A stretch of DNA of 32,102 bases from Thermotalea metallivorans (lineage in GTDB: Bacteria; Bacillota; Clostridia; Peptostreptococcales; Thermotaleaceae), in contig NZ_LOEE01000013.1 in NCBI RefSeq assembly GCF_001562415.1, positions 1 to 32,102 on the forward strand, written 5' to 3'. Made by a program: the position numbers and the translations under genes. Below are positions 7,827 to 15,603 of this stretch, one piece after another. The notes beneath the pieces are model-generated. The model saw only the letters and a list, made by a program, of their open reading frames with translations. It had not been told where the DNA came from and made no database searches. The stretch's first letter is position 1; each line of letters opens with the position of its first letter.

Positions 7827-8072
7827 TTATTTCTGCGTCAATGCACTTTTTACCGTAACGCCTTTTAATCTTCCCAATTTTCCTGTCAATGCACCAATCT
7901 CGTCGGTAGTGCCGTCAACAATAATCGAAATGACACTCAAATTTTTTTCTTTGTAAGGTATTCCCATTCTCCCCACAATAATCTCCCCATAGTTGCTTAA
8001 AAGTCTGTTGACTTGTTCTACATTATCCTTATCCTCCACGATAATGGCTACAACGCCGATTCTTTTTTCCAT
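7827..8072 (-). CDS. TM1266-type small regulator of the [FeFe] hydrogenase system
   Basis: This 81-aa protein matches the iron-only hydrogenase system putative regulator family (TM1266/TIGR03959 type), known for an ACT/NikR-like ferredoxin fold. Recognisable parts are the opening RIGVVAIIVED, GRMGIPYKEK and the closing GALTGKLGRLKGVTVKS. Its role is not established. Members are consistently found beside hydE, hydF and hydG, as here, where it is the first gene of hydG-hydE-hydF. Its own leader contains a promoter, a short ORF and a terminator hairpin. Confidence 0.85.
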   Translation of the reverse strand: MEKRIGVVAIIVEDKDNVEQVNRLLSNYGEIIVGRMGIPYKEKNLSVISIIVDGTTDEIGALTGKLGRLKGVTVKSALTQK

Positions 8073-8104
8073 CTTCCCAATCTTCTCCCTTCTTAAAACT
8101 GCAA

Positions 8105-8139
8105 AAACAAAAAAACTTTCCCAAAGGTAAGGAAAGTTG
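8105..8139 (-). terminator. Leader terminator/attenuator upstream of the TM1266-hydGEF group
   Basis: On the minus strand AACTTTCC (complement of 8131-8138) pairs with GGAAAGTT (complement of 8114-8121) around a 9-nt loop and is followed by seven T residues and TTTTT. It lies after the promoter at 8253-8281 and only about 35 nt before the regulator gene. It may therefore act as an attenuator, not as the end of an upstream gene. Confidence 0.6.
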
Positions 8140-8164
8140 TATTTTTCTCACTGTTATCACCCTC

Positions 8165-8206
8165 TCACCTTTTGCTCAGAATAATCCTTGCAATTAGTTT
8201 ATGCAT
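8165..8206 (-). CDS. Possible 13-aa leader peptide
   Basis: An ATG at 8206 with a GGAGG site 6 nt upstream (complement of 8213-8217) opens the frame MHKLIARIILSKR, which stops 26 nt before the leader terminator hairpin. The position fits translation-coupled attenuation. No run of one regulatory codon is seen, so the function is only a guess. Confidence 0.35.
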   Translation of the reverse strand: MHKLIARIILSKR

Positions 8207-8252
8207 CGCCATCCTCCGGATGAATAAAATCCATCCGTCAGATTCTAATTCT

Positions 8253-8281
8253 ATTTTACCCTTTTTTCTCATCTTTTGCAA
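8253..8281 (-). promoter_or_regulatory. Sigma-70 promoter for the TM1266-hydGEF group
   Basis: The minus strand has TTGCAA (complement of 8276-8281) and TAAAAT (complement of 8253-8258) spaced by 17 bp. A transcript would start near 8246, giving a leader of about 170 nt that includes a CGGATG/CATCCG hairpin, the small ORF and the terminator hairpin. Confidence 0.55.
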
Positions 8282-8360
8282 CGTTAATGTATTCACAAAT
8301 GTGTTTATACAGATCAGAATAAAACAAGCCAGTCTGTAAAAAAAGTAATGGAATAAGTAA

Positions 8361-8409
8361 GAACCCTTGAGATTTAGGCTTCGTCGCCAATCAGCAAGCC
8401 GCTTTTTTT
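8361..8409 (+). repeat. Family B repeat, diverged copy 2a
   Basis: GAACCCTTGAGATTT is identical to the start of copy 1, and the rest is diverged but still ends in CCGCTTTTTTTCC. It faces the inverted copy at 8532-8584 with a family A element between them, forming a composite of about 224 bp. Confidence 0.55.
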
Positions 8410-8411
8410 CC

Positions 8412-8525
8412 TTATAATCCAATAGGAAATTATGTCCTTTCCTAAATTGTAGATAAACCACAATTTCCGTCATGGGTTTCAACAAAGTCTTCCTTTCCAT
8501 CTTCCTACGGAAGCCTTTGTTATTT
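8412..8525 (-). repeat. MITE-like repeat family A, copy 2
   Basis: This 114-bp reverse-orientation copy shares the AACAAAGGCTTCC/GGAAGACTTTGTT hairpin and the GTTGAAACCCATGACGGAAA segment with the copy at 13374-13486. It is more diverged at its right end. It lies between inverted family B copies, between hydA and the regulator gene. Confidence 0.7.
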
Positions 8526-8531
8526 TTCATT

Positions 8532-8584
8532 TAGAAAAGGGGCGCAGGTCTGAGCAGGAAGCCAAATCTCAAGGGTTTGTCTAC
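8532..8584 (-). repeat. Family B repeat, copy 2b
   Basis: Read on the minus strand, it is nearly identical to 1801-1854, including TTGTAGACAAACCCTTGAG. It is the inverted partner of 8361-8409. Confidence 0.7.
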
Positions 8585-8620
8585 AAAACGAAAGCGTAGA
8601 TGAATCATTCATCTACGCTT
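8585..8620 (-). terminator. Terminator after hydA
   Basis: A perfect 14-bp inverted repeat (8592-8605 with 8607-8620) begins 8 nt beyond the hydA stop codon. On the minus strand it is followed by TCGTTTTG. Confidence 0.65.
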
Positions 8621-8627
8621 ATTGTTA

Positions 8628-10436
8628 TTATTTATGATCGCAAGCTGCTGCAGCCTCTGCATGGGCACATCCGCACGCAACATTTTTATTGATAGGGAAT
8701 TTTTCCCTTGCCGTATAGTGCGTATGGAGCAATTCATGGGCCTTATGGCTGTTTGGTTTGCCCAAGAACTCTTCATACAGCTTAATCACTTGCGGGTTTT
8801 TGTGGGATTTTCGAATTGTCAATAATTCATCTTCTTCATAAAGGGCTTTTGCTCTTTCTACCCTTACATCCATATCCATTAATGTTTGGGCATCGATTTG
8901 CGGTTGTCCGCCACCACATACACATCCGCCGCTGCAGCCCATTACCTCAATAAAATGATATTCTTTTTCTCCGGCCTTTACCATGTCTAATAATTTCTTG
9001 GCCATCGCCGTACCATGGGCTACCGCAACTTTCACTGTCTTACCGCCAAGGGTCAATGCTGCTTCCTTAATTCCTTCGGTACCTCTCACGGCAGTGTATT
9101 CAATGTTTTCTAATTCTTTGCCTTCCAACACGTCAGCTACCGTCCTTAATGCAGCTTCCATAACACCACCGGTAGCACCAAAGATAACCCCTGCACCGGT
9201 ATAATCTCCCAGATAGTCTTCATCAAAGTTCTCGTCTTCTAATTTTAGGAAGTCGATTCTTGCCTGCTTGATCATCTTCGCCAATTCTCTTGTCGTCAGC
9301 ACGGCATCTACATCTCTGTATCCTGTACCTTTCATTTCAGGTCTGGCAGATTCTGTCTTCTTAGAAGTACATGGCATGATGGAAACGACAAAGATATTCT
9401 TTGGATCCAGATTATTCTTTTGTGCATAGTAAGACTTAATTATTGCACCCATCATTTGATGCGGTGATTTGCAAGTTGACAAATTGTCTAGGAATTCCGG
9501 ATAGTAGAATTCGCAGAATCTGATCCAACCTGGTGAGCAAGATGTGATCATTGGCAGCTTGCCGCCATTTTGCAGTCTGTCTAATAATTCATGACCTTCT
9601 TCCATGATGGTTAAGTCGGCAGCGAAGTTTGTATCATATACCTTGTCAAATCCAAGTCTCTTCAATGCAGCTACCATTTTGCCCGTAACCCTTGTACCAA
9701 TGGGTAAGCCGAACTCTTCTCCCAGGGCTGCTCTTACCGCAGGAGCTGTTTGCACAACAACATGCATATTTGGATTCTCGATGGCATCCCATACTCTCTC
9801 GATATCTTCTTTTTCCCTTAATGCTGCCACAGGACAAGCAACAATACATTGTCCGCAGTAGATACATGGCGCATCTGCCATGCTTACTTCAAAAGCAGGT
9901 CCTACCGTTGTCTTGAATCCTCTGTTGTTGAACTCTAAAATACCGATGTCTTGCACCTTCTTACATACATTCACACATCTTCCGCAAAGGATGCACTTGC
10001 TTGGATCCCTTACGATAGAATGGGATTGGCTGTCTATGGGAGCCACTGTTTTTTCGCCTTCGAACGGAATTTCTCCGATATTTAACTCTTCAGCCAGTGT
10101 TTGCAGCTCACAGTTTCTATTTCTAAAGCAAGTTAAGCACTCTCTGTTGTGGTTGGAAAGGATTAATTCTACCGTTGCTTTTCTTGCATCCCTTACTTTC
10201 TTTGTATTTGTCTTAACAACCATACCTTCTGCTACAGGATGCACACAGGAAGCCTGCAATCCTCTTGCTCCCTGGATTTCTACGAGACATACTCTACAAG
10301 CGCCAACTTCATTTACATCCTTCATATAGCACAGGGTAGGAATATTGATACCTACAGACTTTGCCGCTTGAAGAATCGTATAGTCTTTCGGCACTTCAAC
10401 TTTTATATTATCAATGGTTAAAGTTACTTTTTCCAC
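8628..10436 (-). CDS. hydA: [FeFe] hydrogenase catalytic subunit (HydA of a HydABC-type enzyme)
   Basis: HydA reduces protons or oxidises H2 at the H-cluster in the cytoplasm. In the HydABC type it can couple ferredoxin and NAD(P)H. Domains in order: a [2Fe-2S] domain (Cys36, 47, 50 and about 64), a His-Cys [4Fe-4S] motif (HNRECLTCFRNRNC), two ferredoxin clusters (CILCGRCVNVC and CIYCGQCIVACP), then the H-cluster domain with L1 TSCSPGW (Cys300-Ser301), L2 MPCTSKKTE and L3 EVMGCSGGCVCGGGQP. L1 differs from the usual TSCCPGW, and L3 carries an extra Cys. The tail NVACGCAHAEAAAACDHK is Cys/His-rich. The likely start is GTG 10436, with AAGGAG 9 nt upstream; upstream in-frame starts fall inside the hydB-type gene. 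Confidence 0.93.
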   Translation of the reverse strand: MEKVTLTIDNIKVEVPKDYTILQAAKSVGINIPTLCYMKDVNEVGACRVCLVEIQGARGLQASCVHPVAEGMVVKTNTKKVRDARKATVELILSNHNRECLTCFRNRNCELQTLAEELNIGEIPFEGEKTVAPIDSQSHSIVRDPSKCILCGRCVNVCKKVQDIGILEFNNRGFKTTVGPAFEVSMADAPCIYCGQCIVACPVAALREKEDIERVWDAIENPNMHVVVQTAPAVRAALGEEFGLPIGTRVTGKMVAALKRLGFDKVYDTNFAADLTIMEEGHELLDRLQNGGKLPMITSCSPGWIRFCEFYYPEFLDNLSTCKSPHQMMGAIIKSYYAQKNNLDPKNIFVVSIMPCTSKKTESARPEMKGTGYRDVDAVLTTRELAKMIKQARIDFLKLEDENFDEDYLGDYTGAGVIFGATGGVMEAALRTVADVLEGKELENIEYTAVRGTEGIKEAALTLGGKTVKVAVAHGTAMAKKLLDMVKAGEKEYHFIEVMGCSGGCVCGGGQPQIDAQTLMDMDVRVERAKALYEEDELLTIRKSHKNPQVIKLYEEFLGKPNSHKAHELLHTHYTAREKFPINKNVACGCAHAEAAAACDHK

Positions 10437-10477
10437 TGCTACACGCTCCTTTTCTACTAAAATCGAAGACCGATCCG

Positions 10478-12268
10478 TTATTTCTTGATGATAGCCTTGA
10501 ATGGACACTTATCCAAGCAAGCACCGCACTTCACGCATTTCTCTCTATCAATGACGTGTAATCCCTTTTTCTCTCCGGAGATGGCATTTACCGGACATGC
10601 CTTTGTACACAGTGTACATCCCTTACAAGCATCCGTGATGAAGTAGCTTAGCAAGCCTTGGCATACACCCGCAGGACATCTCTTTTCATTTACATGGGCC
10701 TCATATTCATGTCTGAAGTATCTTAGTGTAGATAATACCGGGTTTGGAGCTGTTTGACCCAATCCGCACAGGGATGAAGACTTGATGTTTTCTGCCAATC
10801 TTTCCAGTTTTTCGATGTCTCCCGCTTCTCCCTTACCTTCCGTAATCTTGTCTAATAACTCCAGCATTCTCTTTGTACCGATTCTACATGGCGGGCACTT
10901 TCCGCAGGACTCGTCTACAGTAAAGTCAAGGAAGAATCTTGCAATATCCACCATACAGTTGTCCTCGTCCATAACAATCATACCGCCAGAGCCCATCATA
11001 GAACCAAGGGCAATTAAGTTGTCATAATCAATCGGTGTATCCAGATATTCTGCAGGAATACATCCGCCGGATGGTCCACCGGTTTGAACCGCTTTAAACT
11101 GCTTGCCGTTTGGAATCCCGCCGCCAATTTCGAAGATTACTTCTCTTAAAGTAGTTCCCATCGGGATTTCCAAAAGTCCTGTATTGTTGATTTTTCCTCC
11201 TAGTGCAAATACCTTTGTTCCTTTTGATTTTTCTGTTCCGATGCTTGCAAACCATTCTGCACCGTTTAAGATGATTTGTGGTACATTGGCATAAGTTTCC
11301 ACGTTATTTAACAATGTGGGCTTTTCCCATAATCCTTTTACAGCCGGGAATGGAGGTCTTGGTCTTGGCATACCTCTCTTGCCCTCAATGGAATTTAATA
11401 ATGCTGTTTCCTCTCCACATACGAAGGCCCCTGCGCCCAGTCGAATTTCCAAATCGAAGTCGAAACCTGTGCCAAAGATGTTTTTCCCTAACAAACCGTA
11501 TTCCCTTGCTTGATCAATGGCAATTTGCAATCTGTGCACGGCAATGGGATACTCTGCTCTTACATAAACATATCCTTGGTTTGCACCTACTGCATAACCG
11601 GCGATAGCCATGGCTTCGATCACCGCATGGGGGTCTCCTTCTAGTACGGATCTATCCATGAAAGCACCTGGGTCTCCCTCGTCAGCATTACATGCTACAT
11701 ATTTTTGATCTCCTTGGGCCTTATAAGTGAATTCCCACTTCAATCCTGTGGGGAATCCACCGCCTCCACGACCGCGAAGGCCTGATTTCTTAATGGTCTC
11801 AATAACTTCTTCCCTTGTCATTTCTGTTAAAGCTTTTGCTAAGGCTTTGTATCCGTCGAAAGCAATATACTCTGTAATATCTTCAGGGTCGATTACACCA
11901 CAGTTTCTCAATGCAACTCTTTGCTGCTTCTTATAGAAATCTACTTCATTGATGGAGCGAATTTGATCTTCTGCAACTGCTTCTTTAAACAATAAATCGG
12001 TAACGATTCTTCCCTTTAATAAATGTTCTTCTGTAATTCTAGCAACATCTTCCACCGTAATGCGGCTGTAAAACGCTCCTTCCGGATATACGATAACAAT
12101 GGGGCCTGCTTCGCAAAGGCCAAAACATCCTGTTCGAACTAATTTTACTTCCTTTGTTAAATTGTGTTTTGCTAAAGCTTCATTGAAGGCCTCTTCTATG
12201 CTCTTAGAACCTGAAGAAGTACATCCCGTACCACCACAGATTAGGACATGTGATCTATATAATTCCAT
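10478..12268 (-). CDS. hydB: HydB-type NADH/FMN subunit of the hydrogenase
   Basis: This NuoF-like flavoprotein carries electrons between NAD(P)H and the iron-sulfur chain and is the flavin site proposed for bifurcation in HydABC enzymes. The 596 residues show an N-terminal thioredoxin-like [2Fe-2S] domain (CGGTGC then TGCFGLCEAG), the FMN/NADH fold (GRGGGGFPTGLKW and GDPGAFMDRS), an SLBB-type region, the N3-type cluster ESCGKCPPCRIGTKR, and two C-terminal [4Fe-4S] motifs (CTLCTKACP and CVKCGACLDKCP). The extra C-terminal ferredoxin domain is typical of hydrogenase HydB and absent from plain NuoF. GGAGG precedes ATG 12268, and hydA starts 41 bp downstream. Confidence 0.93.
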   Translation of the reverse strand: MELYRSHVLICGGTGCTSSGSKSIEEAFNEALAKHNLTKEVKLVRTGCFGLCEAGPIVIVYPEGAFYSRITVEDVARITEEHLLKGRIVTDLLFKEAVAEDQIRSINEVDFYKKQQRVALRNCGVIDPEDITEYIAFDGYKALAKALTEMTREEVIETIKKSGLRGRGGGGFPTGLKWEFTYKAQGDQKYVACNADEGDPGAFMDRSVLEGDPHAVIEAMAIAGYAVGANQGYVYVRAEYPIAVHRLQIAIDQAREYGLLGKNIFGTGFDFDLEIRLGAGAFVCGEETALLNSIEGKRGMPRPRPPFPAVKGLWEKPTLLNNVETYANVPQIILNGAEWFASIGTEKSKGTKVFALGGKINNTGLLEIPMGTTLREVIFEIGGGIPNGKQFKAVQTGGPSGGCIPAEYLDTPIDYDNLIALGSMMGSGGMIVMDEDNCMVDIARFFLDFTVDESCGKCPPCRIGTKRMLELLDKITEGKGEAGDIEKLERLAENIKSSSLCGLGQTAPNPVLSTLRYFRHEYEAHVNEKRCPAGVCQGLLSYFITDACKGCTLCTKACPVNAISGEKKGLHVIDREKCVKCGACLDKCPFKAIIKK

Positions 12269-12301
12269 TTGCTTACCTCCTCACAAAATGAATTGTATCG
12301 A

Positions 12302-12667
12302 TTACTTCGCTGTGCCAATGGTATATTCATCAACAACTTTTCCGTTTACAATATGCTCGGCAACGATTCTTTTTGCTTTTTCAGCCGTCATTTCCACATA
12401 AGTTACTTTTTCCTGACCTGGGCTGTAAACTTCAACGATGGGCTCAAGCCTACATACACCGATGCATCCTGTCTGACTAACAATAACATCTTGCAAATTT
12501 CTTTTCTTTACCTCTTCCACCAATGCCATTAACACTGGTCTTGCCCCTGCAGAAATACCGCAAGTTGCCATACCTACAACGATTCTTGTTCCTTCTCTGT
12601 CATGTCTTATATCAACTTTCTTCAACGCTTCTTCACGAATTTTCGCTAATTCCTCAATAGATTTCAT
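12302..12667 (-). CDS. Thioredoxin-like [2Fe-2S] protein in the hydrogenase operon
   Basis: This 121-aa protein resembles the small (2Fe-2S) ferredoxin-domain proteins between the NuoE- and NuoF-like genes of many HydABC operons, where it is sometimes called HydD. The fold signature is GMATCGISAGARPV followed by QTGCIGVCRLEP. Only three cluster-type Cys are visible in these motifs: the usual second Cys of the first motif is Ala, as is common in this branch. The role is probably electron transfer or assembly. The start is ATG 12667, 9 nt after GGGAGG; TTG 12673 is too close. It lies 33 bp before the hydB-type gene. Confidence 0.8.
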   Translation of the reverse strand: MKSIEELAKIREEALKKVDIRHDREGTRIVVGMATCGISAGARPVLMALVEEVKKRNLQDVIVSQTGCIGVCRLEPIVEVYSPGQEKVTYVEMTAEKAKRIVAEHIVNGKVVDEYTIGTAK

Positions 12668-12752
12668 GAACAAATCCCTCCCGTTTTAAAAGTGGATTGG
12701 AAATAACCGTTTTCCTAAGAATGTCCGTAAAGGGTAAACACACGATGATTTC

Positions 12753-13226
12753 TTAGTATTTTGCCAATATGCCCGGAACATCGGATTCAACAAGTCTGCC
12801 GTATACATCTTCATTCACTGTCAATACCGGTGCAAGGCCGCATGCCCCGATGCATCTTGTCGCTACTAATGAAAACTTTCCGTCAGCGGACGTTCCGTCG
12901 ACCTCCACTTTGGCCAGTTCCTTAATCTTGTCAATGATCTTTTGAGCACCTTTTACGTAGCAAGCTGTTCCCAAGCATACCCCTATGACATAGTCTCCCT
13001 TTGGTTCAAGGGTAAACTGCGTATAGAATGTAACTACTCCGTAAATTTCTGCCATTGGCATATTGAGTGCCTCTGAAATTCTTTTTTGCACTTCCAGCGG
13101 GACACATCCAAAAATCTTTTGTGCCTCATGCAGTATCGGCATTAGTGCTCCTTTTTGCCCTTTGTGCTCCGCAATGACTTCATCCAATTTTGCGAAGTTT
13201 TCTTGTGTAAAAATGTTCTTAGCCAT
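12753..13226 (-). CDS. hydC: HydC-type (NuoE-like) [2Fe-2S] subunit of the hydrogenase
   Basis: This is the 24-kDa-type small subunit that pairs with the FMN subunit in NADH-linked hydrogenases. The 157 residues have the usual helical start (PILHEAQKIFGCVP, IYGVVTFYTQF), then the cluster ligands CLGTAC and, about 35 residues later, CIGACGLAP, giving the CxxxxC...CxxxC set. The start ATG 13226 follows GGGGAGG at good spacing; in-frame codons up to 13313 lie before that site and are rejected. It is the first gene of the structural operon and is followed by the [2Fe-2S] protein 85 bp downstream. A repeat element lies about 150 bp upstream, and I could not fix the promoter. Confidence 0.92.
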   Translation of the reverse strand: MAKNIFTQENFAKLDEVIAEHKGQKGALMPILHEAQKIFGCVPLEVQKRISEALNMPMAEIYGVVTFYTQFTLEPKGDYVIGVCLGTACYVKGAQKIIDKIKELAKVEVDGTSADGKFSLVATRCIGACGLAPVLTVNEDVYGRLVESDVPGILAKY

Positions 13227-13373
13227 AGTACCTCCCCTTTTTCCTTTATACTTTATATAAAAAATAACAGCATAAACTTTATGAAAAACAGATGGCATGC
13301 TGTACGTTAACAAAATCCATCTCCGGAAATTTCAATGATGGGTAAAAGATTTTGTTATATACATCATGTTTTT

Positions 13374-13486
13374 TTATAACACATAGAAAATAATGGACTT
13401 TCATAAATTGTGGATAAGTCATAATTTCCGTCATGGGTTTCAACTAAATCTTCCTTTACATCTTCCAACGGAAGACTTTGTTATAA
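13374..13486 (-). repeat. MITE-like repeat family A, copy 3
   Basis: This 113-bp reverse-orientation copy has a perfect 8-bp terminal inverted repeat, TTATAACA (13374-13381) with TGTTATAA (13479-13486). It is the best preserved of the three and lies in the region between hydC and the SulP gene, so it may affect their divergent promoters. Confidence 0.75.
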
Positions 13487-13954
13487 ATATCCCAAACTAT
13501 TATAACATTTAATTTGTTCTGTGTGTAGCTTTTTTGTTATGAATTTATCAATTTTTTGTCGAAAATTGTTGTTTCTATCCAATGTAATTTTTGCATGAAA
13601 ATGCAAATCCTACTATGCAGATAAACCCTTCCAGGGGGCAACCCTTTGTTGGCTATCTCCAAAGATTCGGTTGACCCTAAACCCTTCTTCATCATACACA
13701 ATCTATTGAAAACAGTAAATTTATTTTTGAAAAATACTTTTTACAAAATATTAATATTTGTATTAAAGGAAATTCCATGATTTTTTCCCTTTTTTCTTTG
13801 TTTTTCTTTGAAAAACCCTTTCTTCCCTTAAATTTTAAGCATTCTTTGCTAATTTTTTCTTGAAATTCTGTTCTGAAAGGAATACAATATTGTTGCTATT
13901 CCCGTTTTTTCAGAGAGATTCGGCATAAAAATTCATAGGAAAGAAGGGTCTTGT
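13487..13954. other. AT-rich divergent intergenic region before the SulP gene
   Basis: No gene is seen here. It must hold the promoter of the plus-strand SulP gene and possibly that of the minus-strand hydC operon, but no pair of hexamers stands out. A GC-richer patch at about 13615-13690 (CCCTTCCAGGGGGCAACCC and nearby GATTCGG) looks structured but matches no riboswitch I can confirm. Confidence 0.4.
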
Positions 13955-15463
13955 GTGGTAAAAAAAAGTCATATCTTTGCCTATGATATCACAAACTTGA
14001 AGGGTGATATCCTAGGGGGATTTACGACGGCAATTGTAGCACTCCCTTTGGCATTGGCCTTGGGCGTTGCCTCGGGGGCAGGTGCAAAGGCAGGGCTGTA
14101 TTCTGCAATTATTACCGGCATCTTGTCTACTCTATTTGGCGGAACACCGGCTCAGGTAAATGGTCCTACCGGCGCCATGACCGTCGTATTGATTGAGCTT
14201 TATGAAAAATTTGGGCTGGAAGCCTTGTTTGCCTCCATGTTTGTTGCGGGACTGATCCAGATTGCCATCGGCACATTAAAGCTCGGCAGGTATATTCATC
14301 TGATTCCTCAGCCCGTCATTATCGGCTTTACAAATGGTATCGGCTGCCTCATTTTCATTAAGATGATTCCATATTTTAAAACAAATCCGCTGCTTGCAGC
14401 CATTACGATATGCATCATGTTGTTTTTCCCTTTGGTGACAAGAAAAATTCCTGCCTCTTTAATAGCACTAATCATCGGTACAATGGCAGGTATATATTTT
14501 CTGCCTTCAGGTGCCTTGGTAGGAGAAATTCCTCAGGGGTTGCCCCAATTTGCATTTCCTAAATTTCCGTTGGAACAATTCTACGAAATCATCAGAGCAG
14601 GATTTATCCTAGCCATGTTAGGTTGTATCGAATCCCTGTTGGCATCCTTGGTGGTAGATGAGTTAACAAGAACAAAACATAATTCCAATCGTGAACTGAT
14701 TGGTCAAGGAATTGGCAACACGGTAGCATCCCTATTCGGTGCCCTTATCGGTACAGGAGCAATCGTCCGCTCCGTTGTGAACGTCAATGCAGGGGGCAGG
14801 ACTAGACTGTCAGGTATTTTGCATGGTATTATCCTTCTTGTGATCACCCTGAAATTTGGTCCGTTGGCCTCAAGGATTCCTTTGGCCGTATTGGGAGGAA
14901 TCTTAATGGGTACAGCCATTAAAATGATTGAGTACAATGCTACCCGGGAAATTACCTATGCCTCCAAACGGGCCGGTACTGTTGTCATTGCCACAACACT
15001 GCTTACGATCTTTACCGATTTGACCGTAGCCGTAGCCCTGGGCACCCTGTTGTCCATGTTCTTCTTTGTTCTTCGCATGGGGGATGTGTATTTAAAAAAA
15101 TATGACATTGATTGTACGGGTCTTTCAAAAAAAATTGCTTCCTATACGATTGAAGGTCCTTTGTTCTTCGGCGTTGCCCATGCTATCGTCAGCAAGCTGG
15201 AAATAGAAGGGGAAGATGCGGACATCATTGTACTGAATCTGATGAATATGCCCGCCATAGACTCCTCCGGCGCCATCTCTTTAAAAAATGTCAAAGAAAT
15301 TCTAAGATCTAACAATACGGAACTGATCTTTGCAGGACTTCGGGAAAACAGCACAGATCTTTTGGTAAAAATGAATGTCATTTCGGAAGCTGACGTGGCC
15401 TTGTCCTCCTTGCGCATCGGAGAGGTTTTAGATCATGTAAGAACCTTGGCCCAAGCATCGTAA
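13955..15463 (+). CDS. SulP-family anion transporter with STAS domain
   Basis: This is a secondary transporter of the SulP/SLC26 family in the cytoplasmic membrane. Substrates across the family include sulfate, bicarbonate, dicarboxylates and, rarely, molybdate. The 502 residues have the N-terminal family core (TTAIVALPLALALGVASGAG and QVNGPTGAMTVVL), about 10-12 membrane segments, and a C-terminal STAS domain from about residue 395 with the motif MPAIDSSGAISL. The start is GTG 13955, preceded by AGAAGGG 6 nt upstream. It stands alone on the plus strand between two minus-strand operons. The substrate cannot be read from sequence: no sulfate-assimilation gene is near, and the molybdenum/tungsten genes lie on the other strand. 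Confidence 0.85.
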   Translation: MVKKSHIFAYDITNLKGDILGGFTTAIVALPLALALGVASGAGAKAGLYSAIITGILSTLFGGTPAQVNGPTGAMTVVLIELYEKFGLEALFASMFVAGLIQIAIGTLKLGRYIHLIPQPVIIGFTNGIGCLIFIKMIPYFKTNPLLAAITICIMLFFPLVTRKIPASLIALIIGTMAGIYFLPSGALVGEIPQGLPQFAFPKFPLEQFYEIIRAGFILAMLGCIESLLASLVVDELTRTKHNSNRELIGQGIGNTVASLFGALIGTGAIVRSVVNVNAGGRTRLSGILHGIILLVITLKFGPLASRIPLAVLGGILMGTAIKMIEYNATREITYASKRAGTVVIATTLLTIFTDLTVAVALGTLLSMFFFVLRMGDVYLKKYDIDCTGLSKKIASYTIEGPLFFGVAHAIVSKLEIEGEDADIIVLNLMNMPAIDSSGAISLKNVKEILRSNNTELIFAGLRENSTDLLVKMNVISEADVALSSLRIGEVLDHVRTLAQAS

Positions 15464-15514
15464 AACTTTGTCATCCAATCCTTGATAAATAGAGCTTTTT
15501 ATCAACAATAAAAG

Positions 15515-15568
15515 GGATTGCCAAAATGATACGGTTTTATGATCATGACCGTATCATTTTGGCAATCC
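15515..15568. terminator. Perfect 20-bp inverted repeat between convergent genes
   Basis: GGATTGCCAAAATGATACGG (15515-15534) is exactly complementary to 15549-15568, with a 14-nt loop. It separates the SulP gene from the minus-strand gene ending at 15604. On the minus strand the stem runs into CTTTTATTG, so it likely terminates that unit and may also serve the plus strand. Confidence 0.65.
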
Positions 15569-15603
15569 ACTATGGCAAAAGCACAAATTATATTTTTTGA
15601 CGC

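Noticed and set aside
3842-8072. Many plus-strand frames of 60-140 codons opposite the hyd genes
   Set aside because: They are antisense shadows of strongly supported minus-strand coding sequences.
8165-8530. 121-codon minus-strand frame
   Set aside because: It is an accidental frame through repeat families A and B; only its last 13 codons have a proper start and ribosome binding site.
13310-13330. Possible Rex-type site (GTTAACAAAAT) upstream of hydC
   Set aside because: Only one half-site is present; the second half of the palindrome is missing.
13615-13690. GC-richer patch that resembles part of a riboswitch (CCGAATC, AGGGTTGCCC words on the minus strand)
   Set aside because: I could not fold it into any known aptamer; the similarity to c-di-AMP or other classes is only by short words.
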